The position numbers were made by a program, and so were the translations under genes. A stretch of 64,000 nt of DNA from an uncultured Colwellia sp. (GTDB lineage: Bacteria; Pseudomonadota; Gammaproteobacteria; Enterobacterales; Alteromonadaceae), in contig CAJXQI010000002.1 in assembly GCA_913058395.1 (NCBI GenBank), positions 126,001 through 190,000 on the forward strand. The letters are read 5' to 3'. This document shows, piece by piece, positions 37,196 to 46,950 of the stretch. The first letter of the stretch is position 1, and the number at the start of each line of letters is the position of its first letter. The notes beneath the pieces are model-generated. The model had not been told where the DNA came from. It did not search any database and saw nothing but the letters and a program-made list of their open reading frames with translations.

Positions 37196-37519
37196 TTAAG
37201 CTTCAATTCCCCAACCATCAGTATGACCATAAAACTGAGTTACGATTTGTTCAAACTGAGCTTCTTGAGCAATAATTGCATCATAAAGCGGTACTGTTTT
37301 TATTGAACAATCTAAATCCCATACTTTTGGATTTTCATTAATGTGAACATCACAAGTAATATTAGGTGCAATTTCAGCAAGATGAGCCGCCATAGCTTCT
37401 GCTTGCTCTTGTTTTTCAAATAAGTGAAAAAACACAATTGTATGCATCACGGTTAAATCGATACCTGCTTTTTGCATTTCAAATAGTACTTTACCTGTTT
37501 CATCTTTTGGGAAGTTCAT
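37196..37519 (-). CDS. RraB-like (RNase E inhibitor family) protein
   Basis: 107 residues from ATG 37519, chosen over the upstream ATG 37573 because GAAGAG lies four bases before it and the family begins there (MNFPKDETGKVLFEMQKAGIDL). The C-terminus has FYGHTDGWGIEA, matching the YxGxxDGWG ending of RraB/DUF695-like proteins. RraB binds RNase E and changes RNA decay in E. coli; whether this small paralogue does so is not known. It is flanked by hairpin repeats on both sides. Confidence 0.7.
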   Translation of the reverse strand: MNFPKDETGKVLFEMQKAGIDLTVMHTIVFFHLFEKQEQAEAMAAHLAEIAPNITCDVHINENPKVWDLDCSIKTVPLYDAIIAQEAQFEQIVTQFYGHTDGWGIEA

Positions 37520-37607
37520 ATGACTCTTCAAGGCTATAAAATTAATGGCGGCATTATAAACGGCAACGCTCAAAATGAATAGAATTGAAAATTTTTAAAG
37601 TTGAATG

Positions 37608-37639
37608 GCTTGGAACTTGATTCACTGCTTGGCATCGCG
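37608..37639 (-). repeat. Isolated copy of the repeat-family box, inverted (E2)
   Basis: Minus-strand CGCGATGCCAAGCAG followed by TCAAGTTCCAAGC words; it matches the box at 36049-36080 with few differences (the stretch 37624-37646 matches 36065-36087 with two mismatches). It has no hairpin array attached. Confidence 0.6.
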
Positions 37640-37735
37640 GTCAACTATCTAAATTAAGTTTCCGTAGCTGAGATGGGATTTAGTGATCGTTGCAGTTTTG
37701 TTTTTTAAATAAGCAAAAGGAGAATCACGAACGAT

Positions 37736-37987
37736 GAATCAAACACTAAGTCTGCTTCATTAAACGCCGGAATGATGACCAATATTCACGTATCACTGGC
37801 ATGGATGCCAGTGAAAGCGCTGTAGTGCATGGATGCACGTTCAGCGCTGGTACGTCGAAGAATATTGGACATCATGGAGGAAACACGTTTAATGTCGCAG
37901 CGCCGGGTGAGTCCAGAGAGGGTTCGGCGTTTAACCCTCTTTGGGTGTAGTCGGCACCCCGACGCCAAACAGATAAACAAACTCCAA
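37736..37987 (+). repeat. Hairpin-array repeat, copy A (~252 bp)
   Basis: Direct repeat of 38121-38373, roughly 90% identical by eye. Fold: P1 = 37772-37794 with 37849-37875 (ATGATG-CCAATATTC / GAATATTGG-CATCAT plus ACGTATC / GGTACGT). Inside it are hairpin P2 (37794-37813, CACTGGCA-TGGA-TGCCAGTG) and hairpin P3 (37816-37848, GTGCA-TGGA-TGCAC nested in AGCGCTG/CAGCGCT). Then come P4 (37913-37944, 12-bp stem with CGGCG in the loop) and P5 (37950-37963), and last the shared box at 37958-37989. Small open frames through it look incidental. Confidence 0.85.
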
Positions 37988-38120
37988 GCCGATCAATTTA
38001 CAGCGAGTGTCCATCTAATTTCTTTAATACAGCAACAGCAAGTTAAAGTGAGTGTTACTGCTATTGCTTTAGTTAAAACTTAAAATAATAAAAAAGAGAA
38101 AAGTAATAAACACTACAGAA

Positions 38121-38373
38121 GAATCAAACACCAAATCTGCTTCATTAAACGCCGGAATGATGGTCAATATTCACGTATCACTGGCATGGATGCCAGTGAA
38201 AGCGCTGTAGTGCATGGATGCACGTTCAGCGCTGGTACGTCGAAGAATGTTGGACATCATGGAGGAAACACGTTTAATGCAGCAGCGCCGAGGGAGTCCA
38301 GAGGGAGGCCGGCGCTAGCCTCCCTCTGGGTGCAGTCGGCACCACGACGTCAAACAGATAAACAAGCCCCAAA
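38121..38373 (+). repeat. Hairpin-array repeat, copy B (~253 bp)
   Basis: Same order of elements as copy A. P2 and P3 are identical in sequence. P1 is kept by wobble pairs. P4 (38298-38329) has a completely paired 12-bp stem CCAGAGGGAGGC / GCCTCCCTCTGG that differs from copy A at four positions in both arms, while the loop start CGGCG is unchanged. The box after P5 is slightly diverged. Confidence 0.85.
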
Positions 38374-38565
38374 CAACTAATTTAGAGTGTGCGTCAACTT
38401 AATTATCGAATAAAATAAGCAGAACAGAAGCGTCTTCAACGATACCCAATAGAGCTATCTGACTCAGTGAACTTTCAAATTAGTACAGAAACATTCACAT
38501 TATTAGTATGTTAGAATAGTTTAAATTAACAAGTAAAAAATTTTCATACATAAATAGATAGTAAA

Positions 38566-39525
38566 ATGAATCGAGATAATGAATATTTGTACCATTACAC
38601 GAGCCTAAATGGCTTAGTGGGTATTATTAAAAATAAAAACATCTGGGCAACTCACACTAGATTTTTAAATGATTATCAAGAAATTAAAGAAGGTTTTGAA
38701 TATTTTTTGAAAAATAAAGAGAGATTATTAGATTCGATACTGAATATGGTTGATGAATCAGACATAACTTCTGAAATTCAAGAAAACATTAAATTGCGTT
38801 TTGAAGAATTTAACCAATTCAACAAAATTGCAATAGAAGATGAACCTATATTTATCACTTCATTTACAACAGAAAGAGATAACCTCACTCACTGGCTTTC
38901 ATATGGCAGCAATGAAACTTCATATTGTCTTAAAATTAACAAAGATAAGTTAGTATCGCCAACCTACTTATTGAAAGACACTCAACAAGATGTATTGGAT
39001 GTAGAATATATTAACATTGATCTAGAGAGTGACTGTTTTAATCAATTAAGTTCAGTTATGTATGAATCGTTTATGGAGTTATACAACTTAAATAATGTAC
39101 CTCATGACGAGCCTGAGTTTTTACTAGGTCGAGGTTTATTTGATATTTACCTACATTTTTTATTTACTTGTTCATCAATTAAAAACAAAAAGTATGCCGA
39201 TGAAAAAGAAAATAGATTAATAGTTATTTCTCCTGCAAACTTTTCAGTCAATGGAAGTCACCCACAAGATTATTATTCTTCTGATTGCAATATGGATAAG
39301 CTAGACAAAGAAAATTATTTTGATTACATAGTCAAATGCCGAACAAGTAATGGGGTATTAGTACCCTATATAGAAGTTCCATTTGATATAGATTCAATTG
39401 AAGAAATTATAATAGGTCCTTCAAATTCAGAACAAGAAGCAAAAATTGGTTTAGATTACTTTTGTAAAGAGCACAAAATAGAACCAGAGATAACATTGAC
39501 AGAGTGTCCATTTAGAGCACTTTAA
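38566..39525 (+). CDS. DUF2971-family protein
   Basis: 319 residues. The start is family-typical: YLYHYTSLNGLVGIIKNKNI, then WATHTRFLNDYQEIKEGFEY, with FITSFTTERDNLTHWLSYG and EIIIGPSNSEQEAK later. DUF2971 proteins are often found in accessory and defence-associated regions; function unknown. The gene is more AT-rich than its neighbours and lacks a strong RBS, both fitting recent acquisition. It lies between the repeat cluster and sucD, ending in a shared terminator. Confidence 0.85.
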   Translation: MNRDNEYLYHYTSLNGLVGIIKNKNIWATHTRFLNDYQEIKEGFEYFLKNKERLLDSILNMVDESDITSEIQENIKLRFEEFNQFNKIAIEDEPIFITSFTTERDNLTHWLSYGSNETSYCLKINKDKLVSPTYLLKDTQQDVLDVEYINIDLESDCFNQLSSVMYESFMELYNLNNVPHDEPEFLLGRGLFDIYLHFLFTCSSIKNKKYADEKENRLIVISPANFSVNGSHPQDYYSSDCNMDKLDKENYFDYIVKCRTSNGVLVPYIEVPFDIDSIEEIIIGPSNSEQEAKIGLDYFCKEHKIEPEITLTECPFRAL

Positions 39526-39532
39526 ATATTAA

Positions 39533-39560
39533 AAAACCCGCTAAAAGCGGGTTTTTATCA
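39533..39560. terminator. Bidirectional terminator between the DUF2971 gene and sucD
   Basis: AAAACCCGCT-AAA-AGCGGGTTTT with flanking A-run and T-run. It ends the whole sdh-suc block on the minus strand. Confidence 0.9.
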
Positions 39561-39586
39561 AGATTTACAAGCTGTAAGCGAATCGC

Positions 39587-40459
39587 TTACCAACCCGTTT
39601 TCTCTTTAAGTGCTACACCGATATCCGCTAAAGAACGAACAGTCTTAACACCAGCCGCTTCAAGAGCAGCAAATTTCTCATCAGCTGTACCTTTACCACC
39701 AGCGATAATCGCGCCAGCGTGACCCATACGCTTACCTTCTGGTGCAGTAACACCAGCAATGTAAGATACAACAGGTTTAGTAACGTTAGCTTTGATGTAT
39801 TCTGCAGCTTCTTCTTCAGCAGTACCACCAATTTCACCAATCATTACGATTGCTTCAGTTTGTGGATCGTTTTGGAACATTTCCAATACGTCGATGAAGT
39901 TAGTTCCTGGGATAGGGTCACCACCAATACCTACACAAGTAGATTGGCCAAAACCAGCATCAGTAGTTTGTTTTACGGCTTCGTACGTTAATGTACCAGA
40001 ACGTGAAACAATACCAACTTTACCTGGTAAATGGATGTGACCTGGCATGATACCAATCTTAGTCTCGCCCGGAGTGATAACACCTGGACAGTTAGGACCG
40101 ATCATGCGAACGCCAGTTTGTTCAAGCTTAACTTTAACGTCAACCATATCTAAAGTTGGGATACCTTCAGTGATAGTTACGATAAGTTCGATGCCAGCAT
40201 CGATAGCTTCTAAAATAGCATCTTTACAGAACGGAGCTGGAACGTAGATAACTGTAGCTGTTGCGCCAGTTGCTTCTACTGCATCACGTACTGTGTTGAA
40301 TACTGGAAGGCCTAAATGCGTTTGACCGCCTTTACCTGGGCTTACGCCACCAACCATTTGTGTACCGTACTCAAGCGCTTGTTCTGAATGGAAAGTACCT
40401 TGGCCACCAGTGAAACCTTGACAGATTACTTTAGTATCTTTGTTAATTAATACAGACAT
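39587..40459 (-). CDS. sucD: Succinyl-CoA ligase alpha subunit
   Basis: 290 residues, normal length. CoA-binding Rossmann part [22 protein letters not shown], then [12 protein letters not shown], and the phosphohistidine loop [17 protein letters not shown]. With SucC it converts succinyl-CoA to succinate with ATP/GTP formation in the TCA cycle. Its ATG overlaps the stop codon region of sucC by one base, so the pair is translationally coupled. Confidence 0.97.
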   Translation of the reverse strand: MSVLINKDTKVICQGFTGGQGTFHSEQALEYGTQMVGGVSPGKGGQTHLGLPVFNTVRDAVEATGATATVIYVPAPFCKDAILEAIDAGIELIVTITEGIPTLDMVDVKVKLEQTGVRMIGPNCPGVITPGETKIGIMPGHIHLPGKVGIVSRSGTLTYEAVKQTTDAGFGQSTCVGIGGDPIPGTNFIDVLEMFQNDPQTEAIVMIGEIGGTAEEEAAEYIKANVTKPVVSYIAGVTAPEGKRMGHAGAIIAGGKGTADEKFAALEAAGVKTVRSLADIGVALKEKTGW

Positions 40460-41625
40460 TATTTGCTCTCCGCAGCGGCAACAACTTTAAGTGCTGCGTC
40501 AGTTAATGATTCAGCAGCAATGATGTTAACATCAGATGCAGCTAATACAGCGCGACCAGCTTCAGCGTTAGTACCTTCTAAACGTACAACAACTGGTACT
40601 TGAACGCCTACTTCTTTAACAGCAGCGATAATACCTTCAGCGATCATGTCACAACGTACGATACCACCAAAGATGTTAACTAAAACAGCTGATACGTTAT
40701 CATCGCTAAGGATGATTTTGAATGCTTCAGCAACACGTTCTTTAGTAGCTCCGCCACCAACATCTAAGAAGTTAGCTGGCTTGCCGCCGTGTAAGTTAAC
40801 GATATCCATAGTACCCATTGCTAGGCCTGCACCGTTAACCATACAACCAACGTTTCCGTCTAATGCTACGTAGTTTAATTCGTAACGTGCCGCATGAGCT
40901 TCACGTTCATCTTCTTGAGATGGATCGTGCATTTCACGGATTTTAGGTTGACGGTATAAAGCGTTACCATCGATACCAATTTTGCCGTCTAAACAGTGAA
41001 GATTACCTTCGTCAGTGATAACTAACGGGTTGATTTCTAATAATGCGAAATCGAAATCTTCAAACATTTTAGCAAGACCTAAGAAGATCTTAACAAATTG
41101 CTTCATTTGTACTGGGTTTAAACCTAGTTTAAAACCTAGTTCACGAGCTTGGTAAGGTTGAGCGCCAACTAATGGATCAATTTCAGCTTGGTGAATTAAC
41201 TCTGGAGTTTCTTCAGCAATCTTTTCAATATCAACACCGCCTTCAGTAGATGCCATAAATACTACTTTACGAGAACCACGGTCAACAACTGCACCTAGGT
41301 ATAATTCGTTAGCAATATCAGTACAGCTTTCAACTAAAATTTTAGCTACTGGCTGACCATTTGCATCTGTTTGGTAAGTAACTAAGTTCTTACCTAACCA
41401 GTTTTCAGCGAAATCTTTGATTTCTTGTTTAGTTTTAACTAGCTTTACACCACCAGCTTTACCACGTCCACCAGCGTGAACCTGAGTTTTAACAACCCAC
41501 ATATCGCCGCCGATCTTATCAGCAGCTTCGGCAGCTTCTTGAGCGGTATCGCAAGCGAAACCTTCAGAAACTGGTAATCCATATTCAGCGAATAATTGTT
41601 TCGCTTGATACTCATGCAAATTCAT
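40459..41625 (-). CDS. sucC: Succinyl-CoA ligase beta subunit
   Basis: 388 residues. ATP-grasp N-terminus [20 protein letters not shown], the [14 protein letters not shown] loop, and the [12 protein letters not shown] metal-binding block, then the C-terminal flavodoxin-like part with [14 protein letters not shown]. Forms the heterodimer or tetramer with SucD. Separated from sucB by 178 bp holding an imperfect hairpin. Confidence 0.97.
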   Translation of the reverse strand: MNLHEYQAKQLFAEYGLPVSEGFACDTAQEAAEAADKIGGDMWVVKTQVHAGGRGKAGGVKLVKTKQEIKDFAENWLGKNLVTYQTDANGQPVAKILVESCTDIANELYLGAVVDRGSRKVVFMASTEGGVDIEKIAEETPELIHQAEIDPLVGAQPYQARELGFKLGLNPVQMKQFVKIFLGLAKMFEDFDFALLEINPLVITDEGNLHCLDGKIGIDGNALYRQPKIREMHDPSQEDEREAHAARYELNYVALDGNVGCMVNGAGLAMGTMDIVNLHGGKPANFLDVGGGATKERVAEAFKIILSDDNVSAVLVNIFGGIVRCDMIAEGIIAAVKEVGVQVPVVVRLEGTNAEAGRAVLAASDVNIIAAESLTDAALKVVAAAESK

Positions 41626-41705
41626 GGTGTTTTTTCCATTTATCTGTAGATGAAGATGATAGTAATTAATGATTTAATTACTATCATCGAAAAAAGTCGA
41701 TCGAT

Positions 41706-41754
41706 TATAGTATAAAAGCTCTATGGAACATAGTCCTTAGAGCCTAATACTATA
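41706..41754 (-). repeat. Imperfect inverted repeat between sucB and sucC
   Basis: TATAGTAT...ATACTATA outer arms and GCTCTA...TAGAGC inner arms around a 14-base loop. On the minus strand a T6 run occurs but 15-20 bases away, so it may stabilise or process the transcript rather than terminate it. Confidence 0.5.
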
Positions 41755-41803
41755 GTCTAAATCAAACAAAAGGTTTTAATTGATAAAGCCTATTAGATGT
41801 TAA

Positions 41804-43285
41804 CTATATGTTAAGTAATAAGCGTGTTGGATCTTCTAGCAATTCTTTAATTGTTACTAGGAAACCAACTGACTCTTTACCATCGATTAAACGGTGGTCA
41901 TAAGAAAGTGCTAAGTACATCATAGGTAAAATTTCAACTTTTCCGTCAACAGCCATTGGGCGGTCTTGGATTTTGTGCATGCCTAAAATTGCCGCTTGTG
42001 GCAAGTTAAGGATAGGTGTTGAAATTAATGAACCAAAAACGCCGCCGTTAGTGATAGTAAAGTTACCACCTTGCATTTCGTCCATGGTTAATTTGCCGTC
42101 ACGACCTTTAATAGCTAAACCACGAATACCGTTTTCGATACCCGCCATGCTTAATTGGTCTGCGTCACGTAATACTGGTGTAACTAAACCACGAGGAGTA
42201 GATACCGCAATAGATACGTCGAAGAAGTTATGATAAACGATATCATCACCGTCAATTGACGCATTAACTGCTGGGTAGCGTTTAAGTGCTTCAGTTACGG
42301 CTTTAACGTAGAAAGACATGAAACCTAAACGCGTGTCATGTGTTTTTTCGAAAACGTCTTTGTATTGCTTACGAAGATCCATAATTGGCTTCATGTTAAC
42401 TTCGTTAAATGTAGTTAACATCGCCGTTGAATTTTTCGCTTCAAGTAAACGTGTTGCAATTGTTTTACGTAAACGCGTCATTGGTACACGTTTTTGTGTA
42501 CGCTCGCCTAATGCTGCAGAAGCTTGTGCTGCTGGCGCTGGCGCCGCGGCTTTTGCAGGTGCTGCTTTTGGCTTATTTAATGCTGCTTCAACGTCTTCTT
42601 TAGAAATACGACCGCCTTTGCCAGTACCAACAACATCGTTAGCTGTTAAGCCTTTCTCTGTCATTAAACGGCGTACTGATGGGCTAGCAAGTTCATCTGA
42701 ACTAATTGCTTCTTCAGCTGATGCTGCAGGCGCTGCACTTGCGGTTGCACCGGCGTTAAGTTCGCCAATTTTTTGTGCGCCAAGTACGGTATCGCCTTCA
42801 ACGTGAATGATTTTGCCGATAACGCCGTTTTCTTGCGCTACGACTTCTAAAACCACTTTATCAGTTTCGATATCAACTAAGTTTTGGTCAACTGATACAG
42901 TATCACCTTCAGCAACATGCCATGATGCTACTGTTGCATCAGCAACTGACTCTGGTAATACAGGTACTTCAATGTCAATTACTTTAGCTGACGAAGTTGT
43001 AGCAGCCGCTGCTGGTGCACTTGCAGGAGCAGCAGTTTCAGCCGCATCGCCTTCAGACAAAATAGCAATAACTTGCTCACCTAAAACCGTAGCGCCTTCA
43101 GCTTCAGAAATGCTAGTGATAACACCATCTGATGTTGCAGGTACTTCAAGTACCACTTTGTCAGTTTCAATATCAACTAGTACTTGATCACGAGAAACTT
43201 TATCGCCTACTTGTACATGCCAAGTCGCTACTGTTGCATCTGCAACTGATTCAGGTAAAACGGGAACCTTAATTTCGGTTGTCAT
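41804..43285 (-). CDS. sucB: 2-oxoglutarate dehydrogenase E2 (dihydrolipoyl succinyltransferase), two lipoyl domains
   Basis: 493 residues, longer than the ~405 of E. coli SucB because there are two lipoyl domains: lysines in [11 protein letters not shown] (about residue 43) and [11 protein letters not shown] (about residue 150). Ala/Pro linkers follow each. The E1/E3-binding domain is [20 protein letters not shown]; the catalytic domain ends [16 protein letters not shown] with the active histidine/aspartate. It transfers succinyl groups to CoA. 51 bp from sucA. Confidence 0.96.
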   Translation of the reverse strand: MTTEIKVPVLPESVADATVATWHVQVGDKVSRDQVLVDIETDKVVLEVPATSDGVITSISEAEGATVLGEQVIAILSEGDAAETAAPASAPAAAATTSSAKVIDIEVPVLPESVADATVASWHVAEGDTVSVDQNLVDIETDKVVLEVVAQENGVIGKIIHVEGDTVLGAQKIGELNAGATASAAPAASAEEAISSDELASPSVRRLMTEKGLTANDVVGTGKGGRISKEDVEAALNKPKAAPAKAAAPAPAAQASAALGERTQKRVPMTRLRKTIATRLLEAKNSTAMLTTFNEVNMKPIMDLRKQYKDVFEKTHDTRLGFMSFYVKAVTEALKRYPAVNASIDGDDIVYHNFFDVSIAVSTPRGLVTPVLRDADQLSMAGIENGIRGLAIKGRDGKLTMDEMQGGNFTITNGGVFGSLISTPILNLPQAAILGMHKIQDRPMAVDGKVEILPMMYLALSYDHRLIDGKESVGFLVTIKELLEDPTRLLLNI

Positions 43286-43336
43286 TTATAATATTCCTTA
43301 CACACTCTTAATTAATCTCTTTATAAAAAAGAGGGT

Positions 43337-46141
43337 CTATTCTACATTAAGCGCGTCATGAACTAGCGCTTGTTGCTCTTTAACATGAACTGACATATAA
43401 CCTACAGCCGGAGCTGCAGAAGCCTTACGACCTGCATATGACAAATGAGTACCCGCTGGGATAGCCGCTCTAAAGTGATGCTGTGAACAGTACCAAGCAC
43501 CTTGGTTTTGCGGTTCTTCCTGACACCAAACGAATTGCTTCACGTGGCTGTATTTTTCAATTTCAGCCTTTAGCTCTTCTTCTGGAAATGGGTATAGTTG
43601 TTCGATACGAATGATAACAACATTACTTTGCTCATTCTTACGACGTTGTTCAAGTAGTTCGTAGTAAACTTTACCACTACAAAATATTACACGTTCAACA
43701 CCGCTAGGCTCGATATCATCAACTTCACCAATAACATTATGGAAAACACCTGTCGACATTTCTTCAAGTGAAGAAACCGCTAATGGGTGACGCAATAATG
43801 ATTTAGGTGACATCACTACTAGTGGACGACGCATAGGACGAACCACTTGACGACGAAGCATATTAAATACTTGCGCTGGTGTTGATGGTACACAAACTTG
43901 CATATTATGATCAGCACAAAGTTGCAAGAAGCGCTCTAAACGTGCAGATGAATGCTCAGGACCTTGACCTTCATAGCCATGCGGTAACAACATAGTCAAA
44001 CCACATAAACGGCCCCACTTTTGTTCGCCAGAACTAATGAATTGGTCAAATACTACTTGTGCACAGTTAGCGAAATCACCAAATTGTGCTTCCCAAATAG
44101 TTAAACCTGCAGGCTCAGCTGTGGTATAGCCATATTCAAAGGCAAGTACAGATACTTCTGAAAGTACTGAGTCATGCACATCAAATGGACCTTGGTCTTT
44201 ACTAATGTTTTGTAGCGGTAGGTAGCGAGTTCCGTCTTCTTGTCCGTGCAATACGGCATGACGATGGAAGAATGTTCCACGACCAGCATCTTGACCGGTA
44301 ATACGTACACGCTTACCTAAATCAACAATTGAAGCGTAAGCTATGTTTTCTGCCATGCCCCAATCAAGTAACTTCTCACCGCTTGCCATTTTCGCACGGT
44401 CGTCGTAAATTTTCTTCACGCGATTATGTACGGTATGGTCAGCTGGAATAGCAGCAACTTTAGTAGCAAGCTCTTTTAGCTTATCAATTGAGATTTCTTT
44501 GTCGTAATCGTCATTCCACTCGTGGCCTAAGTATGGTGACCAGTCAACAGAATGCTCTGTCATTGGACGCCATTGCTCTACGGTACACTGCCCTTCATCA
44601 AGCAATTTACGGTAGTAAGCTGTTAACTCATCTGTTTTAGCTTTATCAAGCGAGCCTTCAGCATTAAGCTTATCAGCGTAAAGCTGACGAGGAGTAGGAT
44701 GCTTTTTAACTTTTTTGTACATAACTGGCTGCGTAGCACTTGGCTCATCAGCTTCGTTATGTCCGTGACGTCGGTAACAAACAAGGTCGATAACCACATC
44801 ACGTTTAAATTCGTTGCGGTAATCTAGTGCAATTTGTGTTGCTAAGATCACTGCTTCTGGATCGTCACCATTAACATGAAGAATTGGCGCAGAAACCATT
44901 TTAGCGATTTCAGTACAGTATTCACCGCTGCGAGTATCTGCAGGATCCGATGTTGTAAAACCAACTTGGTTATTAACAACAATACGAATAGTACCACCAA
45001 CTTTAAATGCTCGCGCTTGCGACATGTTAAAGGTTTCTTGTACAACACCTTGACCAGCAATTGCTGAGTCACCATGAATAGTAATAGGTAATACTAAATC
45101 ACCTTCATTACAATCACGACGGTCTAAACGTGCACGTACAGAGCCGATAACTACTGGGTTAACAATTTCTAAATGCGATGGGTTAAATGCTAATGCTAAA
45201 TGAACATTACCACCTGGAGTTACAAAGTCAGACGAGTAACCTTGGTGATACTTAACGTCACCTGAAGAAAGTATTTCGTCGTGTTTGCCACCGAACTCAT
45301 CAAATAACTTTGACGGATTCTTACCCATAACGTTAACAAGCACGTTGAGGCGACCACGGTGAGCCATGCCCATAACCACTTCTTTAGCGCCTTGCGTACC
45401 GGCACGAGTGATTAATTGCTTTAACATTGGTACTAATGCATCGCCACCTTCAAGAGAGAAGCGTTTTGCACCAGGGAACTTAGCTCCTAGGTATTTTTCA
45501 AGACCATCAGCCGCAACTAAGCCTTTAAAAATTTCTTCCTTTTCACTAACGCTAAGCACTGCTTGTGACTGCACTGATTCAAGACGCTGTTGTAACCAAC
45601 GCTTTTCATCAGTTGACGTGATATGCATATATTCAGCACCAATAGAACCACAGTAAGTAGTTTTAAGTGCTTTATATAATTCACCAAGTTTCATAGTGTC
45701 TTGGCCGATAGCCAAAGAACCTATTTTAAATTCACGATCGAAATCATTTTCCGATAGTTCATGGTGAGATAATTGCAGGTCACGTACTTTATCACGTTGC
45801 CATAACCCTAATGGGTCAAGGTTAGCATTTTGATGTCCGCGAAAACGAAACGCATTAATAAGTTGTAAAACTTTAACTTGTTTAGCGTCAGAACCACCTG
45901 AAACAACCACGGTTTTTTGTGTTTGTTGGGCCAATTCTTTAAATTCATCACGGATTTCAGAATGCCGATATTCAACGTCAGCACCTTCAATTTTAGGAAG
46001 TTGTTGGAAAATATCACGCCACTCTGTAGAGACAGATTGCGAGTTATCCAGATAAGATTCGTATAATTCTTCAATATAAGCAGCGTTTGCACCACTTAAA
46101 TGGGAAGACTCTATCCAAGCCTTCATAGCACCTTCGGGCAT
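43337..46141 (-). CDS. sucA: 2-oxoglutarate dehydrogenase E1 component
   Basis: 934 residues, standard length. It opens MKAWIESSHLSGANAAYIEE after a five-residue lead, in family style. Thiamine-diphosphate site and substrate-histidine blocks include MAHRGRLNVLVNVMGK, HGDSAIAGQGVVQETFNMS, CYRRHGHNEADEPS and the C-terminal QDAGRGTFFHRHAVLH, LPHGYEGQGPEHSSARLERF. It decarboxylates 2-oxoglutarate and succinylates the lipoyl arms of SucB. RBS AAGGA. A terminator-like hairpin separates it from sdhB. The E3 gene (lpd) is not in the window. Confidence 0.97.
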   Translation of the reverse strand: MPEGAMKAWIESSHLSGANAAYIEELYESYLDNSQSVSTEWRDIFQQLPKIEGADVEYRHSEIRDEFKELAQQTQKTVVVSGGSDAKQVKVLQLINAFRFRGHQNANLDPLGLWQRDKVRDLQLSHHELSENDFDREFKIGSLAIGQDTMKLGELYKALKTTYCGSIGAEYMHITSTDEKRWLQQRLESVQSQAVLSVSEKEEIFKGLVAADGLEKYLGAKFPGAKRFSLEGGDALVPMLKQLITRAGTQGAKEVVMGMAHRGRLNVLVNVMGKNPSKLFDEFGGKHDEILSSGDVKYHQGYSSDFVTPGGNVHLALAFNPSHLEIVNPVVIGSVRARLDRRDCNEGDLVLPITIHGDSAIAGQGVVQETFNMSQARAFKVGGTIRIVVNNQVGFTTSDPADTRSGEYCTEIAKMVSAPILHVNGDDPEAVILATQIALDYRNEFKRDVVIDLVCYRRHGHNEADEPSATQPVMYKKVKKHPTPRQLYADKLNAEGSLDKAKTDELTAYYRKLLDEGQCTVEQWRPMTEHSVDWSPYLGHEWNDDYDKEISIDKLKELATKVAAIPADHTVHNRVKKIYDDRAKMASGEKLLDWGMAENIAYASIVDLGKRVRITGQDAGRGTFFHRHAVLHGQEDGTRYLPLQNISKDQGPFDVHDSVLSEVSVLAFEYGYTTAEPAGLTIWEAQFGDFANCAQVVFDQFISSGEQKWGRLCGLTMLLPHGYEGQGPEHSSARLERFLQLCADHNMQVCVPSTPAQVFNMLRRQVVRPMRRPLVVMSPKSLLRHPLAVSSLEEMSTGVFHNVIGEVDDIEPSGVERVIFCSGKVYYELLEQRRKNEQSNVVIIRIEQLYPFPEEELKAEIEKYSHVKQFVWCQEEPQNQGAWYCSQHHFRAAIPAGTHLSYAGRKASAAPAVGYMSVHVKEQQALVHDALNVE

Positions 46142-46190
46142 TGCCTGTTCCTTTATGGGATAAAAGCAATAAAAACAAATTGTTTAACGA

Positions 46191-46222
46191 AAAAAGCAGA
46201 GTACAATTTCTTGCACTCTGCT
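46191..46222 (-). terminator. Terminator/attenuator between sdhB and sucA
   Basis: On the minus strand AGCAGAGTGCAA-GAAA-TTGTACTCTGCT is followed by TTTTTT. It lies just after the sdhB stop and before the sucA start, so it could reduce read-through from sdh into suc. Confidence 0.75.
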
Positions 46223-46229
46223 ATTTAAA

Positions 46230-46940
46230 TTAAACCGCTCTTGTCAGCAACATTGACTTAATATGGCCAATGGCTTTTGTTGGGTTTAGCCCTTTCGGAC
46301 AAACGTCAACACAGTTCATGATACCGTGACAACGGAATACGCTGTAGGCATCTTGTAAATCATCTAAACGCTCTTCTGTTGCAGTATCACGGCTATCGAT
46401 AAGAAAACGATAAGCATGTAATAAGCCCGCTGGACCGATAAATTTATCAGGATTCCACCAGAAAGAAGGACAAGATGTTGAACAACATGCACATAAAATA
46501 CACTCATAAAGACCGTCTAACTTCTCACGTTCTTCAATTGATTGTAAATGTTCACGTGCTGGTTGTTCTTTACCATCATTAATTAGGTAAGGTCTGATTT
46601 TTTCATATTGGTTATAGAACTGAGTCATATCAATAATTAAATCGCGCACTACCGGTAAACCAGGTAATGGACGTAACACAATTTTATTTGCAGGAATTGC
46701 AGATAAAGGTGTGATACAAGCCAAACCATTTTTACCATTCATGTTCAAGCCATCAGAGCCACAAACACCTTCACGACATGAACGACGGAATGATAAGCTT
46801 GAATCTTGCTCTTTCAGCAAAATTAGCGCATCTAGTACCATCATGTCTGAGCCTTCTGGAACTTCCAGCTCATATTCTTTCATGTAAGGTTTGTTATCAA
46901 CATCAGGGTTGTAACGGTAAATAGAAAAAATTTGTTTCAT
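46230..46940 (-). CDS. sdhB: Succinate dehydrogenase iron-sulfur subunit
   Basis: 236 residues from ATG 46940 (AGGAG eight bases upstream; the longer frame from 46985 overlaps sdhA and is not needed). [2Fe-2S] cysteines in CREGVCGSDGLNMNGKNGLAC; [4Fe-4S] and [3Fe-4S] cysteines in CILCACCSTSCPSFWWN and CHGIMNCVDVCPKGLNP. It passes electrons from SdhA FAD to ubiquinone at the inner membrane. Ten bases after sdhA. Confidence 0.97.
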   Translation of the reverse strand: MKQIFSIYRYNPDVDNKPYMKEYELEVPEGSDMMVLDALILLKEQDSSLSFRRSCREGVCGSDGLNMNGKNGLACITPLSAIPANKIVLRPLPGLPVVRDLIIDMTQFYNQYEKIRPYLINDGKEQPAREHLQSIEEREKLDGLYECILCACCSTSCPSFWWNPDKFIGPAGLLHAYRFLIDSRDTATEERLDDLQDAYSVFRCHGIMNCVDVCPKGLNPTKAIGHIKSMLLTRAV

Positions 46941-46950
46941 TACAACGCTC

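Noticed and set aside
37736-38373. CRISPR array or integron cassette array
   Set aside because: Only two long copies with unequal spacing, no short regular repeats, no cas or intI gene in the window.
37829-38380. Small plus-strand frames within repeats A and B (37829-38083, 38186-38380)
   Set aside because: They lie in hairpin stems, read differently in the two copies, and base changes follow pairing rather than codon position.
42318-43187. Plus-strand frames opposite sucB
   Set aside because: Antisense shadows of the Ala/Pro-rich linkers; low complexity and no RBS.
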